Below are positions 33,081 to 42,054 of a stretch of DNA of 64,000 nt, piece after piece. A program made the translations under genes and the position numbers. The notes beneath the pieces are model-generated. The model was not told the origin of the DNA, ran no database searches, and saw nothing but the letters and a program-made list of their open reading frames with translations. The stretch is from the NCBI GenBank assembly GCA_016213505.1, contig JACRAF010000069.1:62001-126000 (forward strand), written 5' to 3'. The DNA is from Devosia nanyangense (GTDB lineage: Bacteria; Pseudomonadota; Alphaproteobacteria; Rhizobiales; Devosiaceae). Each line of letters opens with the position of its first letter. Position 1 is the stretch's first letter.

Positions 33081-34649
33081 ATGACTGAATTGCTACCGAT
33101 GAAGGCCTCGTTCCGCCCGGACGAGCCGATCGAAATCGAGATCCGCGGCACGGTGCCGGCGGGTGCCTTGCGCGTCTGGCATCTGGGTGAATTCGTCAGC
33201 GAAACGGCCCATGACGGCGCCCCCTTGATCACGCTGCCGGCGTTATCGGAGGGCGGCTATGGCATCGAACTCGGAGAACTGCGAACGGCCGTCGAGGTCT
33301 CCGCCAGTCCGCGCGAGAGGCTGCGCTATGGGTTCGTCGCGAACTTTGCGCCCGACAAGAACATCACCGGTCTCTGCGACACAGTGCGCCGGTTTCACCT
33401 GAATGGAGTAATGTTCTATGACTGGGCCTATCGCCACGCCGATCTCATGGCCGGTGGCGATGACTATCGCGATCCACTTGATCAACCAATCGCGTTGTCG
33501 ACAGTGCAAAGACTGGTAGCCGGTGTGCAAGCGGCGGGCTCACGTGCCCTCGGCTATGCGGCCGTATACGCGGTTGGCCAGAAAGAATGGCATCTCTGGC
33601 AGCATCAGGCGCTGCTCAAGGCCGGGGGCGAGCCCTATGCGCTGGGCGATTTCCTCTTCGTCCTGGATCCGGCCGCGCCCGACTGGCTTGAGCACTTTGC
33701 GACCGACCTCAAGGCGGCGACGGCGAAACTCGGCTTCGATGGCTACCATCTCGACCAGTATGGCTACCCCAAGCGGGCCATCCGTGCCGACGGCGTCGAT
33801 GTCGACGTCGCCGACTCGTTCGTGACGATGATCGAAGGTGTCCGTGCCGCCCTGCCCGACGCCCATCTCGTCTTCAACAACGTCAACGATTTCCCCACGG
33901 GCCTGACCGCCCGCACCCAGCAGGATGCGGTCTATATCGAGCCCTGGGCGCCGCAGCTCACGCTGCAGTCGCTGGCCGACACCGTCACGCGCGCCCGCAC
34001 GGCGGGGGAGGGGAAACCTGTGGTCCTCGCGGCGTACCAGCATGTCTACGAGTCGGCGGCCGCGGCAGAGTCGGATCGAGCGACGGCGCTTACCATGGCA
34101 ACTTTGTTCTCGCACGGCGGGACGCAGATTCTCGTGGGTGAAGCCGATCGCTTGCTCACCGATCCCTATTACGTGCGCAATCACGTCATGGAGGCGAGCA
34201 CGAGCGCGCTGCTTAAGCGCTGGTACGATTTCCTCGTCGCCCATGACGAGTTGCTGATGCCGCCGTCGCTGACCGAGGTCACGCACTCCTATGCCGGCGA
34301 GTACAACGCCGAACTCGACGTCGGCTTCGAGGCATCCAAGGTCACCGAGACCGCCCTCGCCGGCGCCGTGTGGCGCCGCATCGTCCGCGCCGGCGACCGG
34401 CTGGTCGTGCATCTCGTCAACCTCGTCGCCCAGACCGATACGCTATGGGATGCGCCGCGCAATGCGCCGGCGCCGCAGACCGGAACGTTGCGCGTCAGGC
34501 GCCTCAAGGATCGCACACCGGTGGTCCGTGCCGCGGATCCCGACGGCCTCGGCCGCCTCGTCGATGTGTTGGTCTCGCTCGATGGCGACTATGCGGTCGC
34601 GGTGCTGCCGGAGTTCGCTGTGTGGCAACTCGTCACCGTCGATCTCTGA
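33081..34649 (+). CDS. Cytoplasmic GH66-family enzyme (dextranase-like)
   Basis: This 522-residue protein matches the GH66 dextranase/cycloisomaltooligosaccharide-glucanotransferase family. It has RYGFVANFAP at residues 82-91, VMFYDWAYRHADLM, and the two active-site regions DGYHLDQYGYPK (candidate nucleophile D225) and AVYIEPW (candidate acid/base E287), then a beta-sandwich C-terminus. Typical GH66 enzymes are secreted and larger; this one has no signal peptide and is encoded in an importer operon. It would therefore cut imported alpha-1,6-gluco-oligosaccharides inside the cell. It overlaps the convergent GH31 gene by 17 bases. Specificity is inferred. Confidence 0.8.
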   Translation: MTELLPMKASFRPDEPIEIEIRGTVPAGALRVWHLGEFVSETAHDGAPLITLPALSEGGYGIELGELRTAVEVSASPRERLRYGFVANFAPDKNITGLCDTVRRFHLNGVMFYDWAYRHADLMAGGDDYRDPLDQPIALSTVQRLVAGVQAAGSRALGYAAVYAVGQKEWHLWQHQALLKAGGEPYALGDFLFVLDPAAPDWLEHFATDLKAATAKLGFDGYHLDQYGYPKRAIRADGVDVDVADSFVTMIEGVRAALPDAHLVFNNVNDFPTGLTARTQQDAVYIEPWAPQLTLQSLADTVTRARTAGEGKPVVLAAYQHVYESAAAAESDRATALTMATLFSHGGTQILVGEADRLLTDPYYVRNHVMEASTSALLKRWYDFLVAHDELLMPPSLTEVTHSYAGEYNAELDVGFEASKVTETALAGAVWRRIVRAGDRLVVHLVNLVAQTDTLWDAPRNAPAPQTGTLRVRRLKDRTPVVRAADPDGLGRLVDVLVSLDGDYAVAVLPEFAVWQLVTVDL

Positions 34650-37545
34650 GGCTCTCTCCGGCCCGCAGGCTCACCAGGTGCCTCGGCTCGTTCACGCCCG
34701 AGCGCATCGTCGCGCCGAGCCTCACCTCGTCGTCGAAGCCGAGCGGGAGCGTCGCGCCCTCGCGCAGGAACACCGGAATCGCTTCGAGCGGTGCCTCGAT
34801 CCGATGACTCCCGCCGCCGTCGTACCAGCGCTCCTCGAACAAGTGCCACCAGCGCCCCTTGGGCAGATACACCTCTCGTGAGGTCGCGCCCTCCTCGATC
34901 ACCGGCGCCACCAGCAGGTCGCGCCCGAATACATATTGGTCCCAAAGCGGCACGGCGGCTTCGTCGTCCTGATGGTCGAGCAGCATGGCCCGCATCAGCG
35001 GCGTCCTCGCCGCGACGCAGTGCGCCGCTTCGCGCTCGAGATAGGGCAGCAGCTGCATCCTGAGATTGGCGTAGAAGGCGTAGCCGGTGAGCGCCCGCAG
35101 GTCGCCCGAGCGCTCGGCGATGTTCCAGGGCGTTCGGTCCTGGTTGAGCTCGGCCTTGCTCTCGGCGTGGTACTGCATGATCGGGCAGAAGCAGGCCATC
35201 TGCGCGCCGCGCAGATAAAGCTCGGCGCTGGGTACATCGCCCGAGAAACCAGCAAAGTCCCAGCCCCAGAAGATCACCCCGGACATACCGGCCGAGAGCC
35301 CCGCGAGCAGGCTGCGCTTGAAGGCGTCCCAGGTCGAGCGTTCGTCGCCGGCCCAGTGCGCCGGGAAGGTCTGCGCCCCGGTGTAGCCGGCGCGCGAAAA
35401 GCAGATGCCGCCATTCTGCTGCGCGAAGCGGTAGTAGGCGGAGATGTAGTCGCGCGGATAACGGTTGCGATTGAGGAGGCCGTCGGTGCCGTCAGCGAAC
35501 ACGAGGTCGTTGCCCCACACCATCTCCCCGCCGTCGGTCTTGAAGCCGTCGACGCCCAGATCGTCGATCAGGTACTGGCGCTTTCGGAACCACCACTCGA
35601 CGCCGTCGCGGTTGGTGAAGTCCATCAGCAGCGAATCCTTGAACCAGGCTTCGGGCAGGCGAAGCGGCGTACCGTCGGGGTGGCGGACACCGAAATTGTT
35701 GGCGACGAAGTGCTCCTCGTCACGGCGCTTCTGGGCGTGGCGCAGGGCGGCGGTCTGCTTGATCACCGGGATCTGCCAGAGGATCAGCTTCAGGCCGTGC
35801 TCGTGCAGATGCTCCACCATGCCCTTGGGATCGGGCCAGCGGCCCCATTCGGGGAAGGTGAAATCCTTGTAGGTGAAGGCGTCGCTTCCGGGTTTTTCGG
35901 CATAGAGGGCGTCGTTGAAGATATAGAATGTCGCTTCGTCGCTCCAGGCTTCGATGACGAGGACGGTGGCAGGAATGCCATGCTCCTCGGTCAGCGCGAC
36001 CTGCTTGCGGACCTCCGCGTCGCTGTCCCAATTGTTGGAGCTCATCCACGGGCCGAGAGCCCATAGGGGGACGTTCACGGGCTCGCCGGTCGAGGCGATG
36101 AACTGGGCGATCTGCTCGTTGACCGAGCCGGTGAGGAAATCGAGGCGGAGTTCGCCGGCTTCGACGCCGAGGAAGGTCATGCCCGGTTCGCGGAAGTCGA
36201 ACCACGAGTAGGAGTCGGTCGCGAGGTGGAGGCCGAAGCCCTGGTCGGTGTAGAACACCGGCATCGGGATGTAGGTGCGCAGCCCCTGGTTCTTGTACTG
36301 GTTATAGACGAACTGGTCGACGCGATTGCCGGCCTGGTCGAGCGCATTGTAGCGCTCGCCGAGGCCGAAGATGCGAGCCGGGTCGTGGGCGAGTTTCAGC
36401 GATATCTCGCGGACCTTGCCGGTGGCGTCTTCGAGCCAGCTGACGTCGGAGATGGTAACGCCGTCGAGTCCTAGCGGATCGAGGTCGGTGACGGCGCCGG
36501 GAACGATTTCGACACGATTGCCCTTGGCGACGAGGTGGCCACCATGCTTGCGGGCCAGCACTTCGTAGGCGAACTCGGCGGTCTTGACGGCTGGATGGTT
36601 GCGGAAGCGAAGGCGATAGTGGGGGGACGTTCCGGCAGAGCGTGCGGGTAGAACGAACTCCCAATGCGTGTCGCGGAAGGTGCCATGAACGATTTCGCCA
36701 TCCACGACGCAATCGATCGGCTCGGCCTCGCTCAGCGGGATGGCGAGGGCGCGGACGATGACCTCGTCCTCGGCGGTCACGAGCTTGGGGAAGCGCTCCT
36801 CGATGAGCGGCTCGTAGCGATTGCCGTGGCCGTCGGGGAGATGGCGAATCATCCGAGCGTCGAGCTGACCCATCCGCTTCAGCCGGGACCGGACGATGCG
36901 TGCCACCACCATGACATCATTTGACACAAGTTCACGGGCGCGGGCGTAGCTGCCCTGCTCGCCTAAGTACCAGGCGAGCATCTGCCGCTCCGCCGGCGAG
37001 GCATCGCTGCGCTCGGCGAGGCGGCGGGCGGCATCGACCACAATGAGGTCCTCGGCGTCGAACAGGCCGAACGGGATCGCGGCCAAAAGCACATCGAAAC
37101 CAAGGGTTTGCCTGTCGGACGACGACATCAGCGTGCCGCCGCCGGTGTGGCGGGCATAGACGTGGTTCTTGGCGGGGGCGATGAGCTGGGTGAGGTCGGC
37201 GCGGTTCAGCACATGATTGGCAAGGCGCAGCGCGCCGGCCCACAGCGCCACCTGCCAAGTATCGCTGAAGCCATTGTTTCTCAACGACATTTCGCGCTTC
37301 AGCGCCGCCGTGACATGGTTCACGGCGTGGTCGGCATTTCGCACGAGAGACGCATCGCCGATGTCCGCCAGGGTGCCGGCGAGGAACAGTGCGAGGCCGG
37401 CTTCGATCGGATCGGCGGCGGCCGCGAGGCGGTCGGCGATGGCGGGTCGCGCGGCCTTGGGGTCGTCGAGCAGCGCGGCATAAAGCTCGAAGAACCAGGG
37501 ATGGCTGTCCCAGAGCGGCGCGTCGCGGGTTATCGTCTCGGTCAT
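34633..37545 (-). CDS. GH31 alpha-glucosidase with long helical N-terminal extension
   Basis: This 970-residue protein is cytoplasmic by its lack of a signal peptide. The GH31 catalytic barrel has its nucleophile D671 in GFKTDGGEMVWGN and acid/base D734 in HWAGDERSTWD; RIFGLGERYNALDQ is the N-domain motif near residue 392. The first roughly 230 residues are alpha-helical and are not part of a normal GH31 enzyme; the beta-sandwich begins near residue 260. It would hydrolyse terminal alpha-glucosidic (or alpha-xylosidic) bonds of sugars imported by the transporter encoded just upstream. It is separated from that transporter by a strong terminator hairpin. Confidence 0.88.
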   Translation of the reverse strand: MTETITRDAPLWDSHPWFFELYAALLDDPKAARPAIADRLAAAADPIEAGLALFLAGTLADIGDASLVRNADHAVNHVTAALKREMSLRNNGFSDTWQVALWAGALRLANHVLNRADLTQLIAPAKNHVYARHTGGGTLMSSSDRQTLGFDVLLAAIPFGLFDAEDLIVVDAARRLAERSDASPAERQMLAWYLGEQGSYARARELVSNDVMVVARIVRSRLKRMGQLDARMIRHLPDGHGNRYEPLIEERFPKLVTAEDEVIVRALAIPLSEAEPIDCVVDGEIVHGTFRDTHWEFVLPARSAGTSPHYRLRFRNHPAVKTAEFAYEVLARKHGGHLVAKGNRVEIVPGAVTDLDPLGLDGVTISDVSWLEDATGKVREISLKLAHDPARIFGLGERYNALDQAGNRVDQFVYNQYKNQGLRTYIPMPVFYTDQGFGLHLATDSYSWFDFREPGMTFLGVEAGELRLDFLTGSVNEQIAQFIASTGEPVNVPLWALGPWMSSNNWDSDAEVRKQVALTEEHGIPATVLVIEAWSDEATFYIFNDALYAEKPGSDAFTYKDFTFPEWGRWPDPKGMVEHLHEHGLKLILWQIPVIKQTAALRHAQKRRDEEHFVANNFGVRHPDGTPLRLPEAWFKDSLLMDFTNRDGVEWWFRKRQYLIDDLGVDGFKTDGGEMVWGNDLVFADGTDGLLNRNRYPRDYISAYYRFAQQNGGICFSRAGYTGAQTFPAHWAGDERSTWDAFKRSLLAGLSAGMSGVIFWGWDFAGFSGDVPSAELYLRGAQMACFCPIMQYHAESKAELNQDRTPWNIAERSGDLRALTGYAFYANLRMQLLPYLEREAAHCVAARTPLMRAMLLDHQDDEAAVPLWDQYVFGRDLLVAPVIEEGATSREVYLPKGRWWHLFEERWYDGGGSHRIEAPLEAIPVFLREGATLPLGFDDEVRLGATMRSGVNEPRHLVSLRAGESLRDRR

Positions 37546-37560
37546 CGTAAGTCCATGATA

Positions 37561-37597
37561 AGAAAAGAAAATGGCCGGGAGCCGAAACCCCCGGCCA
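37561..37597 (-). terminator. Rho-independent terminator after binding-protein gene
   Basis: Reading leftwards, an 8-bp stem (TGGCCGGG/CCCGGCCA, 37572-37597) is followed by the T-rich run TTTTCTTTTCT. Just before it an AGCGCT/AGCGCT hairpin (37597-37615) includes the stop codon of the binding-protein gene. It is a typical intrinsic terminator that would cap the importer transcript and limit read-through into the GH31 gene. Confidence 0.8.
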
Positions 37598-37613
37598 GCG
37601 CTCGGGAGGAGCG

Positions 37614-38849
37614 CTAGAGAATGCCCTTCACGGCCGCTGCCGCATCGGCGAGCGCCTGCTGCGGCGTCTTCTGGCCGAGCTTGGCGGCTTCCAGCTCCTT
37701 GCCGACGATGTCCGTGAGCTGATTCCAGTTGGCGATCACCGGCGGGGTGACCGCGGTATCGAGAGCCTGGAACACAACTTCACGATGCTCGGGCTTGGGC
37801 AGATCGAGATAGCCCTGAACGGCGGCCTGGTCGCTCACCGCCGGCAGTTCCCAGCCGGCCTTGACGCGGATGTCGACCGCTTCCTTGGACGAGGTCAGGA
37901 ACTTGATCCATTCGTAGGCAGCCTGCTGGTTGCCGCTGGTCGCGGAGACAGCGACACCGTTCGAGAAGAAGTGGTGCGCCTTATTGGTGTTGCCCGGCTC
38001 GAGCTGGATGTCCCAGTTGAACTTTGCGTTGTCGACGAAATCGCCGAGCAACCAGATGCCGGTACGCAGCATCGCGAGCTTGCCCTGGCGGAACAGATCC
38101 TCAGATGAGAGACCAGCCGTTTCGGCGTCGGTGGGCGTGACGTGGTACTTGTTCACCTTGTCGACCATCCACTGCAACGTGTCGACGTTCTGCGGCGAAT
38201 CGAGCGTCACCTCGGTCTTGTCGGCGTTGAACATGGCACCGCCATTCTGGGCGATGGTCTTGTAGAATTCCCAGAACTGGATCGGCGCGAAATCGCCCCA
38301 GACGCCATTGGCGGCGTCGGTCAGTTTTTGGGCGGCGTCGAGTTCCTCCTTCCAGGTCCATTCGGCGGTCGGGTAAGCGACGCCCGCCTTGTCGAACAGA
38401 TCCTGGTTGTAGAACAGAACGACGTTCGAGAAGCTCTCAACCAAGCCGAACTGCTTGCCGTTCTGCGAGAAGGCGGCGAGGGCGGTGGAGTTGTAGACAG
38501 AGGTCGAGAAGCCGGCGTCGGCAGCGATCAGCGGGTTCAGATCCGCCAGCACTCCCTTGTTGGCGTAGTCGACGAAGCTCTCATAGTTGAGCTCGAATGC
38601 ATCGGGCGCCTGCCCGGCGGCAACAAGCGTCTGGAGCTTGGTGAAATACTCGCCGAACGCCTGCGTTTCGTATTCGACCTTGATGTCGGGATGCGAGGCT
38701 TGGAAGGCGGCGATGGTAGCGTCGAGTTCCTCGATGTAATTGGGCGCGGCCGAGAAGGTCATGTACTTGACCGTCGTCTGCGCCAGAGCGGGGCTGCTGA
38801 CGGCGGTCATCAGCAACAGGGCCGCGATCGATTTGTGCACGATGTTCAT
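37614..38849 (-). CDS. Sugar-binding protein of ABC importer (family 1)
   Basis: This 411-residue periplasmic protein has a signal peptide (SIAALLLMTAVSSPALA-Q) and family features VKYMTFSAAPNYIEELDATI and VVLFYNQDLFDKAGV. It is the last importer gene of the unit LacI, MalF, MalG, binding protein, and is followed by a terminator and the GH31 gene. Its ligand is probably the alpha-glucoside cleaved by GH31. It is only distantly similar to the binding protein at 30043, so the two loci probably import different oligosaccharides. Confidence 0.88.
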   Translation of the reverse strand: MNIVHKSIAALLLMTAVSSPALAQTTVKYMTFSAAPNYIEELDATIAAFQASHPDIKVEYETQAFGEYFTKLQTLVAAGQAPDAFELNYESFVDYANKGVLADLNPLIAADAGFSTSVYNSTALAAFSQNGKQFGLVESFSNVVLFYNQDLFDKAGVAYPTAEWTWKEELDAAQKLTDAANGVWGDFAPIQFWEFYKTIAQNGGAMFNADKTEVTLDSPQNVDTLQWMVDKVNKYHVTPTDAETAGLSSEDLFRQGKLAMLRTGIWLLGDFVDNAKFNWDIQLEPGNTNKAHHFFSNGVAVSATSGNQQAAYEWIKFLTSSKEAVDIRVKAGWELPAVSDQAAVQGYLDLPKPEHREVVFQALDTAVTPPVIANWNQLTDIVGKELEAAKLGQKTPQQALADAAAAVKGIL

Positions 38850-38871
38850 TGGTTCCTCCTGAAGGGGTCCT

Positions 38872-39699
38872 CTATTTCAGCCCAGTCGTTGCGAGACCCT
38901 GGATGATAAATTTCTGGGCGAAGACGTAGACGGCGATGATCGGCACCGTGCCGATCACGGCGCCGGCCATCAGCACGCTCCAGTCGGTGGTGTAGCGGCC
39001 ATTGAGGAACGAGAGCCCCACGGGCAGTGTCATCATCGCCTGGTTCGATGTGATGATCAGTGGCCAGAGGAAGCTGTTCCAGCTGGCCAGGAAGGCGAAG
39101 ACGGCGAGCGTTGCGAGCGCGGGACGCGCAAGCTGCAGGCCGATGGTGAAAAAGATGCGGACATAGCCTGCGCCATCCATGAACGCCGCTTCTTCGACTT
39201 CGCGCGGCAGGCGCAGATAGAACTGGCGGAGCAGGAACGTGCCGAAGGCGCCGAAGCTCGAAGGCAGAATCAACGCCTGATAGGTGTTGCCCCAATCGAG
39301 CCAGGTCATCAGCACGAAGAGCGGGACGAGCGTCACCTGCTGCGGGATCATCAGTGTGGCGAGATAGGCGTAGAACAGGATGTCGCGGCCCGGGAATTTG
39401 ATGCGGGCGAAAGCGTAGCCGGCCATGGCGCAATTGAGCACCATGAGCACGGTGCTGGTGACCGACACGAAGATCGAGTTGACGAGGAACTTGCCCATCG
39501 GCACGGCGCCGAAGGCCCTTTCGAAATTGGCTGTCGTCGGCGAAGCGGGAATCAACTGCGGCGGCGTGACGAAGGTCGCTTCACCGGTCTTCAGCGAGGT
39601 CGAGACCATCCACACGAAAGGCAGCAGCATGATCAGCACGCCGAACAGCAGCACAGCGTAGATCACATAGTCGGCGGGGCGGAGGGAGCGGCTAGCCAT
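38872..39699 (-). CDS. Sugar ABC transporter permease (MalG type)
   Basis: This 275-residue membrane protein has six predicted spans and the EAA loop EVEEAAFMDGAGYVRIFFTI. It overlaps the MalF-type gene by 8 bases and precedes the binding-protein gene by 22 bases. With its partner it forms the channel of the second alpha-glucoside importer. No ATPase gene is present in this locus either. Confidence 0.9.
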   Translation of the reverse strand: MASRSLRPADYVIYAVLLFGVLIMLLPFVWMVSTSLKTGEATFVTPPQLIPASPTTANFERAFGAVPMGKFLVNSIFVSVTSTVLMVLNCAMAGYAFARIKFPGRDILFYAYLATLMIPQQVTLVPLFVLMTWLDWGNTYQALILPSSFGAFGTFLLRQFYLRLPREVEEAAFMDGAGYVRIFFTIGLQLARPALATLAVFAFLASWNSFLWPLIITSNQAMMTLPVGLSFLNGRYTTDWSVLMAGAVIGTVPIIAVYVFAQKFIIQGLATTGLK

Positions 39700-40576
39700 T
39701 GGACCGGTCCAGCCGCTTCTGGAGGAGATTCTGCGCCAGCGTGATCGCGAAGATCAGGGCGAAGAGGATCCAGCTGATCGCCGAGGCGTAGCCCATCTGT
39801 GAATAGGAGAAGGCGTTCTTGTAGATGAGCTGGACCATGGTGGTGGTGGCGCCGACTGGACCGCCGCCGGTCATGATGAAAACCTGGTCGAAGACCTGGA
39901 ACGACGAGATCAGCGAGATGGTAGTGACGAAGAAGGTGGTTGGCGCCAGCATCGGCCAGGTAATGGTCCAGAAGCGCTGCCAGGCGCTCGCGCCATCGAT
40001 GTCGGCGGCTTCGCCGAGGTTCTCGGGGATCTCCTGGAGGCCCGCGAGATAGATCACGGCGACGAAGCCGATATCCTTCCACACTGTGGTGAGGATCACA
40101 CCCGGCATCGCCCAGTTGGGATCGAACAACCAACCCGGGCCTTTGATGCCGAGCAGTGACAGGCCGAAATTGATGAGGCCGTATTGCGGGTTGAGCAGCC
40201 ATTTCCAGACCAGCGACACCGCGACCCAGGAGGTCACCACCGGCACGAAGTAGATGGCGCGAAAGATCGTGCGGCCCGGAAGCTTGTGGTTAAGGAGGAG
40301 CGCGAGGCCGAGACCGATGGCGACGACGGCGGGCAGATAGCCAGCAATGAAGAACAGCGTGTTACGCAGCGCCTGCTGCACGGTCGGATCCTGCACGGCG
40401 GCGACATAGTTGCCGATGCCGATCCATTGGACGGGCGTCAGCAGATCCCATTTGCTGAAGCTGAGCACGAAGGACGAGATGACCGGCAGGATGTAGAACA
40501 GGCTCATGCCGGCGAGGCTGGGCAAAAGCAGCACGGCGAGCGCGACGTATTTTCCTCTGCCGGTGACGCCGTCCAT
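39692..40576 (-). CDS. Sugar ABC transporter permease (MalF type)
   Basis: This 294-residue membrane protein has six spans and the EAA motif GEAADIDGASAWQRFWTITWP. The start overlaps the LacI-regulator stop codon by one base, so regulator and transporter are translated from the same message. This head-to-tail regulator-importer arrangement implies autoregulation of the whole operon through the operators at 41607 and 41676. Confidence 0.9.
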   Translation of the reverse strand: MDGVTGRGKYVALAVLLLPSLAGMSLFYILPVISSFVLSFSKWDLLTPVQWIGIGNYVAAVQDPTVQQALRNTLFFIAGYLPAVVAIGLGLALLLNHKLPGRTIFRAIYFVPVVTSWVAVSLVWKWLLNPQYGLINFGLSLLGIKGPGWLFDPNWAMPGVILTTVWKDIGFVAVIYLAGLQEIPENLGEAADIDGASAWQRFWTITWPMLAPTTFFVTTISLISSFQVFDQVFIMTGGGPVGATTTMVQLIYKNAFSYSQMGYASAISWILFALIFAITLAQNLLQKRLDRSNG

Positions 40577-41592
40577 CAGCTCCTCCGGTTCACGCTGTCG
40601 CGGACGATGATCGAGGTCGGGATCAGCGTCTCGCGCGGGGTCGCGCGCTTGTCGAGGATGGAGGCGACGAGGTTGCCGGCCAGCCGGCCCTTCTCGGCGA
40701 TGGACTGATCGACGGTCGTCAGCGCTGGATAGACCATGCTGGCGATGGGCAGGTTGTCGAAGCCGAGCACCGAGACATCGTCGGGGACGCGCTTGCCGAG
40801 CCGGTGCAGTCCGGCGAGCAGGCCGGCCGCGATGAGGTCCGCGGTACAGAAGGCGGCGGTGACGCCGGGATTGACCACGATCGCGGCGGCGGCCTCCGCA
40901 CCCCAGTCGAACGTAACCGATTTCGAGAACACCAGCGCAGGGTCATAGGCGATGCGGTGCGCCTCGAGCGCCCGGCGATAGCCTGCGACGCGGCGCTCCA
41001 CCACGCCGTTGGCGCGAATGAGGCCTGTGACCAGTGCGATCTGCGTGTGACCCTGGTCGATGAGGTAGGAGGTGGCGTCGAACGCCGCCCGCTCGTCGTC
41101 GATGCTGAGATGATAGAAGTGATCGTCGTCGATGTAGCTGTCGATGAGGAGGGTCGGCAGGTCGTGCGCCTTGAGCTCCTCGTAGAGCCGCTCCTTGTAG
41201 ACGCCGAGGACGATCAGGGCGTCCATGTTCCAGCTCTGGAGCGTCTCGAGCCGCCCGCCATCGGCGCGCACGCCCGAGAGCATCATGTAATAGCCCGCTT
41301 CGCGCAGCGCGCTTTCGATTCCGCTGACGATCTCGGCGTAGAACGGGTTGTTGAGCAGCAGCTGGTTCTGGTCCTCGGTGAACGGGATCAACACGCCCAC
41401 CATGCGTGAGGCCTTGGACACCAGGCTCCGTGCCGACATGTTGGGCGTATAGCCGAGCGTCTCGATCGCCGCTTTGATGCGATCGATCGTCTCGGCCGAG
41501 GCCTTGGCCTGGCGCCCGTTGATAACGTTCGACACCGTCATCGGCGACACCTTGGCCGCCAGGGCAATGTCCTTGATCGTTGCGCGCGCCAA
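40576..41592 (-). CDS. LacI-family transcriptional regulator of the GH31 importer operon
   Basis: This 338-residue regulator has an N-terminal HTH (TIKDIALAAKVSPMTVSNVI) with the hinge leucine region SARSLVSKAS and a sugar-sensing domain. It is the first gene of the operon that encodes the MalF/MalG/binding-protein importer and GH31. Two LacI-type operators lie 15 and 84 bases upstream of its start, allowing looping and autoregulation. The likely inducer is an alpha-glucoside. Confidence 0.92.
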   Translation of the reverse strand: MARATIKDIALAAKVSPMTVSNVINGRQAKASAETIDRIKAAIETLGYTPNMSARSLVSKASRMVGVLIPFTEDQNQLLLNNPFYAEIVSGIESALREAGYYMMLSGVRADGGRLETLQSWNMDALIVLGVYKERLYEELKAHDLPTLLIDSYIDDDHFYHLSIDDERAAFDATSYLIDQGHTQIALVTGLIRANGVVERRVAGYRRALEAHRIAYDPALVFSKSVTFDWGAEAAAAIVVNPGVTAAFCTADLIAAGLLAGLHRLGKRVPDDVSVLGFDNLPIASMVYPALTTVDQSIAEKGRLAGNLVASILDKRATPRETLIPTSIIVRDSVNRRS

Positions 41593-41606
41593 GACTGTTC
41601 CTCCGG

Positions 41607-41622
41607 GGTATAGCGTTAAACC
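41607..41622. promoter_or_regulatory. LacI-type operator, proximal copy
   Basis: On the minus strand this reads GGTTTAACGCTATACC, an imperfect palindrome with central CG typical of LacI/GalR sites. It lies 15 bases upstream of the LacI gene start. It shares 14 of 16 positions with the distal site at 41676-41691. Confidence 0.65.
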
Positions 41623-41675
41623 TCCCGGTTCGACTTGTGCCCTTCAGTGGAAGGACCGTCGATTTTCTTGGGTGA

Positions 41676-41691
41676 GGTTTTACGCTAAACC
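41676..41691. promoter_or_regulatory. LacI-type operator, distal copy
   Basis: GGTTTTACGCTAAACC has 5-bp perfect outer arms around a CG centre. Centre-to-centre spacing to the proximal site is 69 bases, close to six and a half helical turns, which could permit a repression loop. Confidence 0.65.
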
Positions 41692-41808
41692 ATTGAATAA
41701 CTACCGAGGACGCGACGATGAGTCAAGGGCAGCCGATCAGAGTATTCTGAGCCCTCGGGTTTGCTCCGGGACAGCGAATGGAGGGTTCCTCGCGAGGTGC
41801 GGTTCCGA

Positions 41809-42054
41809 TCAGGGCGCCTTCTCGATGAGGTAGGCGACCGCGCCGCCATAGGTATCAAAGCGGGAATAGTCGGGCTCGGGGATAGGGATGCCCAGCCGTT
41901 TGTTGAGTGCCGTCACCAGATTGAGGAAATCCATGGAGTCGATGTCGAACTCCTCGCGCAGGTCGCCGTCGCGGTCGATCCCGGCGACGTCGACGTCGGG
42001 GGCAATGCGGCGCAGTTCCTCCGCAAGCGCGGTCTCAGCCTGTTGCGTGTTCAT
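41809..42054 (-). CDS. Acyl carrier protein
   Basis: This 81-residue acidic protein has the phosphopantetheine attachment motif FDIDSMDFLNLV with serine at about residue 40. It overlaps the E2 gene by 4 bases, so it is translated with the acs-E1-E2 operon rather than with fatty acid synthesis genes. An ACP dedicated to a 2-oxo acid dehydrogenase-like complex is unusual. It might accept an acyl group made by the complex or by the acetyl-CoA synthetase-like enzyme. Confidence 0.88.
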   Translation of the reverse strand: MNTQQAETALAEELRRIAPDVDVAGIDRDGDLREEFDIDSMDFLNLVTALNKRLGIPIPEPDYSRFDTYGGAVAYLIEKAP

